Shown here: positions 53,228 through 60,421 of the stretch, piece by piece | Position numbering within the stretch: position 1 is the first letter of the stretch | Layout: each line of letters starts with the position of its first letter | NCBI GenBank assembly: GCA_002471575.1 | Contig: DKQG01000029.1 | Coordinates: 131,244-195,243 of the forward strand | Origin: Alphaproteobacteria bacterium UBA7314 | Lineage (GTDB): Bacteria > Pseudomonadota > Alphaproteobacteria > MPNO01 > UBA830 | DNA: 64,000 bases | Direction: 5' to 3' | The notes under the pieces: model-generated | The model's input: the letters and a program-made list of their open reading frames with translations, nothing else | Told to the model about the DNA's origin: nothing | Database searches by the model: none | Program-made: the position numbers and the translations under genes

Positions 53228-54460
53228 ATGAGTGAATCACCCCACGCGCCGAACTGGCGCACGCCATTCGTCATCCTTCTGGCCGGCACCACCATCGTTT
53301 TTCTGTCGCTTGGCGCGCGGATGACTTTCGGGCTCTGGATGCCGGACGCATCGAACGATTTGTTCGGTGGCCGGGTCGAGGTCCTGTCACTGTCCATCGC
53401 GCTGCAGTCCCTGTTCTGGGGTATCGGCACGCCGATCGCGGGTAACATTGCCGACAGGTACGGCACCGGGCGCGTGATCGCTGCGGCGGGGCTGATCTAT
53501 ACCGCCGGCCTGCTGCTGATGACGGTGTCGAGCACGCCGTTGATGGCGCATCTGTCGATCGGTGTGTTCACCGGATTTGCCATGTCGGGAGCCATGTTCC
53601 CCATCATCCTTTCGGCGATCAGCCGGGCCGTGACGCCCGAGAAGCGCGATTTCTATCTCGGGATCGCCAGCGCCGGCGGCTCGTCTGGGCAGGTCATCAT
53701 GATCCCGCTGGGTCAGTTCTTCATCGACAGCCAAGGCTGGGTGTTTTCGCTGTACATGATGTCGATCATGACGCTACTGATCGTTCCGCTGGCCTTCGTG
53801 ATGGTTCGAAAGAGCGCCGACGAACCTGCCGCCGCCGTCGCGCATCAGGGCAGTGGCGCTGCAATCCGCGAAGCATTTACCCATCGGGGCTACGTTCTGC
53901 TGACCAGCGGCTATTTCGTTTGCGGCCTGCAGACCATGTTTATCGGCACGCATTTCCCCAACATGCTGCGCAACCTGCAAATAGATGCATCGACTGCCGC
54001 GATGTCGTTGTCGCTGATCGGGGCATTCAACATTATCGGTACTTTTGCTTGGGGCGCTGCGGGCGGCAAATTCCGGCAGAAATTTCTGCTGTGCTGGCTG
54101 TACAGCCTGCGGTCGGTAATCATGGTGGCGTTTATCCTGATCCCGCCGTCCACGGTGACTGTCATCTTGTTCTCAGCCTTCATGGGAATCTTGTGGCTAG
54201 GAACAGTTCCGCTGACCGGTTCGATCGTCGCTAAGGTCTTCGGGCTGCGTCACATGGGGATGCTCTTCGGCTTCGCCTTCGTCGCGCATCAGCTCGGCAG
54301 TTTTATCGGTATCTATGCTGCAGGCTACTTTTTCGATCTGTTCGGGAACTACAATGCCGTCTGGTGGGCCGCCATCATAATGGGCTTCGTCGCATCGCTG
54401 ATGAACTTCCCCATTGACGATAAACCAATCGAGCGTCAACACCTGACAAAGAACGCCTGA
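53228..54460 (+). CDS. MFS transporter (second of a tandem pair)
   Basis: Paralogue of the previous MFS gene, 410 residues. Shared landmarks include TPFVILLAGTTIVFLSLGAR, GIASAGGSSGQVIMIPLGQF, GYFVCGLQTMFIGTHFPNML and DLFGNYNAVWWAAIIMGF, so the pair arose by duplication. Motif A is in NIADRYGTGRVIAAAG. It is followed by the IclR regulator gene on the same strand, which may control one or both transporters. Confidence 0.88.
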   Translation: MSESPHAPNWRTPFVILLAGTTIVFLSLGARMTFGLWMPDASNDLFGGRVEVLSLSIALQSLFWGIGTPIAGNIADRYGTGRVIAAAGLIYTAGLLLMTVSSTPLMAHLSIGVFTGFAMSGAMFPIILSAISRAVTPEKRDFYLGIASAGGSSGQVIMIPLGQFFIDSQGWVFSLYMMSIMTLLIVPLAFVMVRKSADEPAAAVAHQGSGAAIREAFTHRGYVLLTSGYFVCGLQTMFIGTHFPNMLRNLQIDASTAAMSLSLIGAFNIIGTFAWGAAGGKFRQKFLLCWLYSLRSVIMVAFILIPPSTVTVILFSAFMGILWLGTVPLTGSIVAKVFGLRHMGMLFGFAFVAHQLGSFIGIYAAGYFFDLFGNYNAVWWAAIIMGFVASLMNFPIDDKPIERQHLTKNA

Positions 54461-54654
54461 GCACAGAATTTACCTGAATGACCTCGTCCAGTTGCCGCGG
54501 CAGAATGCGTCCGAGCCCCTTCGAAGAACATTCGGTACGCGCCCGACCATCGACCAGAAACGCCAGACTTTCCTCGACCCGCACGAAATCTGGTGTTTCC
54601 TGATACTCAATCCTTGGGATGGTGGGACAACCGGCCGATACCCTATATTACGGC

Positions 54655-55434
54655 ATGGCTTCCGGTAGTTCGCAAGACGATGGCAACCACGGCTCGATCA
54701 AATCAGTCGCGGTTGCGGCACAGATACTCGAGGCGCTGGCTGGTTCGGGCGGCCCGATGCGACTGGCCGAGTTGTCACGCCAGCTCGACATGCCGCGTGC
54801 GCGTATCCATCGGTACCTGAAAACCCTGCGGGAACTCGGCTACGTCTCGCAGGAACGGAACGGAGAACGCTACTGGCTGGGCACGCGGCTGTTTCATCTG
54901 GGGCAGGCGGCAATGGATCAGTTCGAAATCACCCGTATCGCCGACCGACCCATGCACGAACTGCGCGAAACGCTGGGCCAAACAGTCGTGCTGTCGACGC
55001 CAGTCAACGGCGAAGCGCTGGTGGTCGCGGTGGTCGAAAGCGAAAACGTGGTGAAGATAAGCGTCCGGACCGGTGTTCGGCTGGCTATCCCCAATTCGGC
55101 GCAGGGACGCATTGTCCTCGCCTATGCGCCGCCAGCGGTTCGCGACCGAATCCTGGGCAAACTCTCTGTCCGCTCGCAGGCCGAGACCGAAGCACGACTG
55201 GAAATCGTCCGCGAGCGGCTCTACGAATTTTCGTCGGGTGAAATGCTCGGCGGGATCAACGTGTTGGCCGGGCCCCTCCTCGGTGATGGCGATGAATTGG
55301 CTGGCATTCTGGCCATAGTAGGCACAACGCAGGACGTATCGGAAACACCGCACGCCATCGCGGCTCTGCAGACGCAGGCGGCGCGCATATCGACGCGGCT
55401 CGGCTCGGACGCATATGACAGACTAAAGGAATAA
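54655..55434 (+). CDS. IclR-family transcription regulator
   Basis: Regulator of 259 residues from ATG 54655 (MASGSSQDDGNHGSIKSVAV); an ATG at 54619 is possible. The N-terminal winged helix reads SVAVAAQILEALAGSGGPMR then LAELSRQLDMPRARIHRYLK. The C-terminal effector domain includes LGQTVVLSTPVNGEALVVAV and AIPNSAQGRIVLAY. It ends 1 base before the FMN-enzyme gene, so they are cotranscribed. IclR proteins often control aromatic or organic-acid catabolism. Confidence 0.9.
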   Translation: MASGSSQDDGNHGSIKSVAVAAQILEALAGSGGPMRLAELSRQLDMPRARIHRYLKTLRELGYVSQERNGERYWLGTRLFHLGQAAMDQFEITRIADRPMHELRETLGQTVVLSTPVNGEALVVAVVESENVVKISVRTGVRLAIPNSAQGRIVLAYAPPAVRDRILGKLSVRSQAETEARLEIVRERLYEFSSGEMLGGINVLAGPLLGDGDELAGILAIVGTTQDVSETPHAIAALQTQAARISTRLGSDAYDRLKE

Positions 55435-55435
55435 A

Positions 55436-56485
55436 ATGGCTTCCACCGAGATCACGATTGGCAGCGTTTCTCTCAAAAACCCCGTGATCTGTGGATCGGG
55501 AGAACACGTTATGACCGAGGCAGGCCTGCAATCCGCGCTGGATGCGGGTGTCGGCGCGGTGGTTGCTAAATCGATCAACGAGACGCAGGCCGCAAAGGAT
55601 CAGCTCGACCGTACGGACTACGCGCTGCTGGACGGCGACTGGAACCGCCTGCCCTGGGATTTCACGGCGCCACGCAACGCGACGCTGGCCTGTCGGTCGG
55701 GACTTCAGAAGATGGATTTCGACACCTGGCTAGAGATCATCACCCGACTGGATGCCACTGCGGCAAACTCTGGCAAGTATGTAATCGGCAGCATTATCCT
55801 TGCCGACCTTGATGCGGCGGTCGATATGGCACAACGGATGGCGGCTGCGGGTGTACGGATACTGGAATTCAATATTGGTACCCCCTATGGCGATGAGGCG
55901 GCGGGCGTTGTGACCACCGAACGCGCGACCGCGCGGGTTACCGAAATCGTCAAAGCCGTGTGCGACGCTGTCTATATCCCAGTCTGGGCGAAAATCACGG
56001 GCCAGAGCGAAAACGTCGCCGCCTTGGCGCAAGCAGCGCGGGCCGGAGGTGCGGAAACCGTGGTGCTGATGGGCCGTTTCCTCGGCATGATCCCCGAGCT
56101 CGATACCCAGGCGCCCCTGCTCGGCACCAATCTGGGTACCGGCGGTGGCTGGGCCCTACCGATGACGTGTTACTGGCTGGCGAAATCGCGCGCGGCGCTG
56201 GGCGCAGACGTGCCGCTAATCGGCATGAACGGCGCGCGCACCGGCAACGACGTGTTGCGGATGATATTGGCCGGTGCTCATGCGGTGGAGATATCCAGCG
56301 CTGTTTTCACCAATGGCTTCAGCGTGCTGGCAGATGCTGTGAAAACCGTAGAATCCTACCTAGCTAACCGCGACCAAAACACCATGGAAATCGTGGGGCG
56401 TGCGGCGGATCGGGTGGTTTCGTTCTCCGGCCTGCCGCAACGCCCAGGTTTCTGGGAACAGTTCGTGCCACCAGAGGCATTATAA
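55436..56485 (+). CDS. Dihydroorotate dehydrogenase-like FMN enzyme
   Basis: TIM-barrel flavoprotein of the DHOD/PreA superfamily, 349 residues. N-terminal SVSLKNPVICGSGEHVMTEA and GAVVAKSINETQAAKDQ are the family opening. The Lys region VWAKITGQSENVAALAQAA and the FMN phosphate site LIGMNGARTGNDVLRMILAG with GAHAVEISSAVFTNG are clear. It lacks the iron-sulfur domain of PreA. The usual PyrD active-site Ser/Cys context is not evident, so the reaction is probably a pyrimidine-like or other C=C reduction rather than pyrD itself. It shares an operon with the IclR regulator. Confidence 0.8.
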   Translation: MASTEITIGSVSLKNPVICGSGEHVMTEAGLQSALDAGVGAVVAKSINETQAAKDQLDRTDYALLDGDWNRLPWDFTAPRNATLACRSGLQKMDFDTWLEIITRLDATAANSGKYVIGSIILADLDAAVDMAQRMAAAGVRILEFNIGTPYGDEAAGVVTTERATARVTEIVKAVCDAVYIPVWAKITGQSENVAALAQAARAGGAETVVLMGRFLGMIPELDTQAPLLGTNLGTGGGWALPMTCYWLAKSRAALGADVPLIGMNGARTGNDVLRMILAGAHAVEISSAVFTNGFSVLADAVKTVESYLANRDQNTMEIVGRAADRVVSFSGLPQRPGFWEQFVPPEAL

Positions 56486-56563
56486 CTGCCGTCTGCAGGC
56501 ACCGTATTGTCGCCCCTCCTCCGATCAGCCTAAACTTGAACGTTATCCGGGAGGAGCTGATCG

Positions 56564-56659
56564 ATGGTCGGGAACAGCTGGATACGCGAACAAGGCATGC
56601 AGGATGGCCTCCTCTGCGGGGCGCTGCGCGACCGCGAAATGGACGATATACCGCTTTAG
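56564..56659 (+). pseudogene. Short ORF with a perfect ribosome site, probable gene stub
   Basis: A 31-codon ORF (MVGNSWIREQGMQDGLLCGA and 11 more residues) preceded at 7 bases by GGAGGAG. The frame continues after the TAG for about 18 sense codons, then meets TAA. This looks like the start of a once longer gene. No family recognised. Confidence 0.3.
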
Positions 56660-56773
56660 CAGCGGGAATTCCTGGTCGAAAAATGCACCGTTTCGGATAT
56701 TGGATTACATCCGGTGTAACTGGGCAGACGAACTGGCGGCGATGACGAGGTGAACTGGAGATATACCCCTTCG

Positions 56774-57514
56774 ATGCGAACAGATTATTCCACCAAGCAG
56801 GCCGCTCGCCAGGCGATCTGGGATCGCCTAATGAACGAAAAATTGGCGGCCTTCCCGTTTCCACCGCACGGGCGTATTCCGAACTTCAAAGGTGCCAAAG
56901 ATGCGGCATTGCGGCTATTTGACGAACCGGAATGGCGCGATGCGAAACTGATCAAGGTGAACCCGGACTCGCCACAAAAATATATGCGTGCCGAAGCCCT
57001 GCGTCGCGGGATCAGGGTGTACGTGCCGACACCACGGCTTAAGGCGGGGTTCCTGAAACTCGATCCCGCGAAAATACCGTATGACTCAATCCACGACGCA
57101 TCGCAGATGTCCAAGTCGGGGAAATGGGCCGAGCCAGTCGCGCTAACGGATTTGCCGCAGCTAGATGCGATCGTAACAGGTTGCGTGGCAGTCACCGACA
57201 CCGGTCGCCGCGCAGGCAAGGGCGAAGGATATAGTGATATCGAATACGCAATTCTGCGGGAACTTGGGCATGACGCTGTGCCGGTGGCAACGAACGTAAA
57301 CGACGTTCAGGTCGTGAACGAATTTCCCATTGAGAGCAACGATCTGCCGCTGACCGTGATCGCAACCCCCACGCGAACCCTCCGGGTCGATAGCCCGCCG
57401 CAGCCGCCGGACCGGATCGAATGGGACCGCCTAACCACGCAGGGCCTCGAAGACATGCCGGTGTTGAAGGAACTACGCACCCTAAAAGAAAAACCCCTTA
57501 GCGCTGACATTTGA
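56774..57514 (+). CDS. 5-formyltetrahydrofolate cyclo-ligase family protein
   Basis: Member of the MTHFS/5-FTHF cyclo-ligase fold, 246 residues from ATG 56774 (MRTDYSTKQAARQAIWDRLM); a GTG at 56750 is the alternative. The N-terminus resembles the KxxxR helix of cyclo-ligases, and GKGEGYSDIEYAILRELG matches the ATP-binding G(R/K)GxGYYD loop, with one of the usual Tyr-Tyr replaced. It is longer than housekeeping cyclo-ligases (about 190) and resembles the MTHFS-domain-containing branch, whose activity is not established. Confidence 0.75.
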   Translation: MRTDYSTKQAARQAIWDRLMNEKLAAFPFPPHGRIPNFKGAKDAALRLFDEPEWRDAKLIKVNPDSPQKYMRAEALRRGIRVYVPTPRLKAGFLKLDPAKIPYDSIHDASQMSKSGKWAEPVALTDLPQLDAIVTGCVAVTDTGRRAGKGEGYSDIEYAILRELGHDAVPVATNVNDVQVVNEFPIESNDLPLTVIATPTRTLRVDSPPQPPDRIEWDRLTTQGLEDMPVLKELRTLKEKPLSADI

Positions 57515-57523
57515 TGAATGGCC

Positions 57524-57965
57524 TCATCCGGCCGACACGGTCGTAAATGCGCCGGCCTGCCGCGTTGAAACACCGGGTAAGCCGGTATACCTGGTCGCTC
57601 CACGGTCGTCTGCGGCGGCGTGGACTGCCTCGATCAGCGCCCGCCCCGCAGCTATCCGCCGTCGCCAGAGATAGTGGCAAAGTCGCGGGGCTCCATCTTG
57701 CTGGCGAAAATGGATATGATGCCGCGGCTCGATGCAAACGGATCCTGCCGCTGGCCGCAAATGTTGAGGAAGCGGAACCCGGCCATAGGCACTCGGTACA
57801 CCGTCCTCGCCACTCGGGTACGCTGTTCGCTGCCAGGTGAAAACAGCCGTCCATGCTCGCCATCGCCGGTTGCACAGCCCCCGACACGGAGATGTCGCCA
57901 AAAACGACATCATCCACATCGGGCACGTTATCACAGCGGCCGGTCACCAGATAATCGGCCAAACT
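57524..57965 (-). pseudogene. NAD-dependent epimerase/dehydratase remnant
   Basis: On the minus strand three different frames each carry part of one extended-SDR epimerase. From 57962: VVFGDISVSGAVQPAMASMD and GCFHLAANSVPEW. Next frame: VPMAGFRFLNICGQRQDPFA, then IISIFASKMEPRDFATISGDGG and a stop. Last, ALIEAVHAAADDRGATRYTG. They align in order with UDP-glucose/GlcNAc 4-epimerase-like proteins (GxRFFNVYGPRQDP, ISIF..., GDGG). The Rossmann N-terminus and the YxxxK region are missing. Multiple frameshifts and deletions make it non-functional. Confidence 0.75.
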
Positions 57966-58097
57966 GTAACGCCTGAAGTGGCCGACGAGCGGTCGAAATC
58001 TGAGGCAAACCGAGCGCTAATTGGACCTTTCCGGGTTGGGCAAGCTGTTGATTAGAGATAGGATCAGGATCCCCGACCAGACAACCCGAAGTTTGCC

Positions 58098-58511
58098 ATG
58101 GACCCAGTATTTCAAAGCTTTCTTGCCGGATTTCCGGTGTTGCTGCTGCATTTTGCCGTCACGATAGCGATGTTGGCCATCGGAATTACGATTTATCACT
58201 TTGTGACGCCCTACCATGAGCTGCATTTGGTACGCAGTGGCAACACGGCGGCGGCGGTATCGATCTCCGCTGCTATCGTCGGTATGGCAATTCCGCTGGC
58301 GATCTGCATGGCAACAAGTGTCAGCGTATGGGATATCGTGATCTGGGGGGTGGTGACGCTGCTAATCCAGATTCTCGCTTATCGCATAGCCGACGCGATG
58401 CTGAAAGATTTGCCTAACCGGATCGAGAACGGCGAAATTGGCGCGGCGATTATGGTGGTGGGCATAAAACTGTCAGTCGCGTTTATCAACGCCGCAGCCA
58501 TCGCCGGCTGA
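58098..58511 (+). CDS. DUF350 membrane protein
   Basis: A 137-residue inner-membrane protein with about four helices (FPVLLLHFAVTIAMLAIGIT, AAAVSISAAIVGMAIPLAIC, IVIWGVVTLLIQILAYRIAD). NTAAAVSISAAIVG and NGEIGAAIMVVGIKLSVAFI are the two DUF350 half-repeats. Family function is unknown; members often sit with envelope-stress genes. The next gene, a trypsin-like protease, starts 10 bases on, so they form an operon. Confidence 0.88.
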   Translation: MDPVFQSFLAGFPVLLLHFAVTIAMLAIGITIYHFVTPYHELHLVRSGNTAAAVSISAAIVGMAIPLAICMATSVSVWDIVIWGVVTLLIQILAYRIADAMLKDLPNRIENGEIGAAIMVVGIKLSVAFINAAAIAG

Positions 58512-58521
58512 AACCCGCCGA

Positions 58522-59439
58522 ATGAAACTTCGCGACTATCTGGCTATTGCGATCCTGATCGTAGTCGCGATCGCAGGCCGCGCGATGACGAGTAGCGACG
58601 TCGGCGACGGCGGTTCGCCTCGGCGGCCAGATCCACGCCAGTTTAAGCCGAGCATCCAGCAGCCGCCACCTTACGTTTCGAGATCCGATCCGGCAAAGCT
58701 GCTGCCAAACGAATCGGCGCTCGACCCCCGCGTCATCGTCGAGATTAAGAAAAAACAGGGTACATCTATTGGTACCGCTTTTTCGATCGACCGGTCCGGC
58801 ATCTGGATTACAGCGCATCATGTTACATCCGAATGCGATCTGCTGGGCCTGCAGAAATCGAACGGAAAACTGGTACGGGTGCGCGAGCTGACGCAACGTC
58901 AGGACGCAGATATCAGCATCCTGCGAACGCAGGGCGGCTCGCCGCAGATGAATGTCATTCGCCCCCGCCTGCGTATCGGGGATGACGGTTATTCCTTTGG
59001 GTTCCCTCAAGGATCGCCCGGCGACGTCTATGGCAAGGTCATCGGCCGAGGACGCATGCTGACCCGCGGTCGTTACCGCAAAGACGAACCGGTCGTGGCA
59101 TGGACGCAAATCCGGCGCATCCCTGACGCCGGAGCCGATTTAAGCGGCATAAGCGGCGGCCCATGGGTCGATGCCGCAGGTGACGTCATCGGTGTTCATG
59201 TTGCCGGTTCGCCGCGCCGGGGCAGGTCGTACTCAACGGCGCCAAGAACGCTGCTGACGGCAATCCGGCAAAGCGACGTCCGTGCAGGCAAAGACCCCCG
59301 CAGCAACCCGCCGAAAGAGACGTTGACCCCCCGGCGCTTCGCGCGGTACGGCGAATTCCTGAGGCGCGAACTGACCGTTATAAAAGTGGTGTGCCTGGTC
59401 GGCGAGAAGTGGCGCCGTCCCGCGCGGCAATCCGGCTAA
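58522..59439 (+). CDS. Trypsin-like serine protease, membrane-anchored
   Basis: 305 residues with an N-terminal hydrophobic helix (LAIAILIVVAIAGRAM) acting as signal or anchor, then a Pro-rich linker. The chymotrypsin-fold triad is visible: His100 in WITAHHVTSEC, Asp130 in RQDADISIL and Ser211 in GISGGPWVDAAG. There is no PDZ domain, unlike DegP. It probably acts in the periplasm. Paired with DUF350. The stop overlaps the end of the convergent hcrB-like gene by 4 bases. Confidence 0.85.
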   Translation: MKLRDYLAIAILIVVAIAGRAMTSSDVGDGGSPRRPDPRQFKPSIQQPPPYVSRSDPAKLLPNESALDPRVIVEIKKKQGTSIGTAFSIDRSGIWITAHHVTSECDLLGLQKSNGKLVRVRELTQRQDADISILRTQGGSPQMNVIRPRLRIGDDGYSFGFPQGSPGDVYGKVIGRGRMLTRGRYRKDEPVVAWTQIRRIPDAGADLSGISGGPWVDAAGDVIGVHVAGSPRRGRSYSTAPRTLLTAIRQSDVRAGKDPRSNPPKETLTPRRFARYGEFLRRELTVIKVVCLVGEKWRRPARQSG

Positions 59440-60410
59440 CCGGCGAGACGAACAGTCAGTTTGCGCGCCAGCGCGCCGACTACCCGGCGGCGGTACCAAG
59501 GACGAACCGTTGTGGTGCGCATTGGCTTGGCCTGTTTCTGGACGAGTTCGCGGATCGCGTCCAGCGCATCGTCATCGAGCGCTTTGCCAATGAAATCGGC
59601 CAGCCCATTCACCATCTGCGGATAGGGATTCACCGCCGTCAACGCGATACGAAGATCGGCAATTTTCCCGTCATCCTCAGTCAGGCGCACGGCACAGCCT
59701 GCGAGCGGAAAGTCGATGGATCCGCGGACACGGGATTTTTCGTAAGCCGAAACAGCACCCGGCCCCGCCTTCGGCAGCCGGATGGAAACCAGCAGCTCAT
59801 CCTGCTCGAGGGTCAGGTGATCCATGCCGTCATTGCGATAGAGATCCGCCAACGGAATCGTGCGCGAGCCATTGGGGCCTTCAAGATCAATTTTAGCCTC
59901 GTAGACCATCATCGCCGGTGCCACATCCCCGGAAAACGCCGCGAAGCAGCGTTTTCCGCCTGGCGCGACATGGCAAACGTCGCCTTTGTGCTTGAGACAG
60001 AAATTGTTGCTCTCGCGCCACCACTGGGACTGGTTGTAGAACAGGCAGCGCGTATCGAGGCAGAGGTTGCCGCCGATAGTGCCGTAGGCGCGATGGGTAG
60101 GCCCAGCGACGGATGCCGCTGCCTGAGCAACCGCCGGATATTCGCGAATGATCGTTTCATCGACGGCCAGATCGGCAAGCTTCGCGCCCGCACCGATCCG
60201 CAGTCCATCGCCATCCGTTGCGATCGCGGCGATGTCCGCAATCGCTGTCAGGTCGATCATGGTTTCCGGCGTTTCGATGCCACGGCGGACATTCACGATC
60301 ATATCCGTCCCACCGGCGAGGTAGCGCGACGTCGAGTCGGAGGATTTCAGCTTGACCGCCTCAGCCGCGGTATCGGGCCGGTGCAGGGTGAATTCGGGCA
60401 TGTTTTCCAT
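59436..60410 (-). CDS. hcrB: 4-hydroxybenzoyl-CoA reductase-like FAD/[4Fe-4S] subunit
   Basis: FAD subunit of a xanthine-dehydrogenase-family molybdenum enzyme, 324 residues. It has the FAD-binding RYLAGGTDMIVNVRRG and GTIGGNLCLDTRC. An insertion of about 40 residues carries C122, C138, C146 and C155, the same positions I recall for the extra [4Fe-4S] cluster of Thauera HcrB; C117 is a further Cys. This loop is absent from ordinary xanthine dehydrogenases and is the strongest evidence for a 4-HBCR-type reductase. It is last in the hcrC-hcrA-hcrB order, 11 bases after hcrA. Confidence 0.85.
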   Translation of the reverse strand: MENMPEFTLHRPDTAAEAVKLKSSDSTSRYLAGGTDMIVNVRRGIETPETMIDLTAIADIAAIATDGDGLRIGAGAKLADLAVDETIIREYPAVAQAAASVAGPTHRAYGTIGGNLCLDTRCLFYNQSQWWRESNNFCLKHKGDVCHVAPGGKRCFAAFSGDVAPAMMVYEAKIDLEGPNGSRTIPLADLYRNDGMDHLTLEQDELLVSIRLPKAGPGAVSAYEKSRVRGSIDFPLAGCAVRLTEDDGKIADLRIALTAVNPYPQMVNGLADFIGKALDDDALDAIRELVQKQAKPMRTTTVRPWYRRRVVGALARKLTVRLAG

Positions 60411-60421
60411 CGTGCTCTCCC

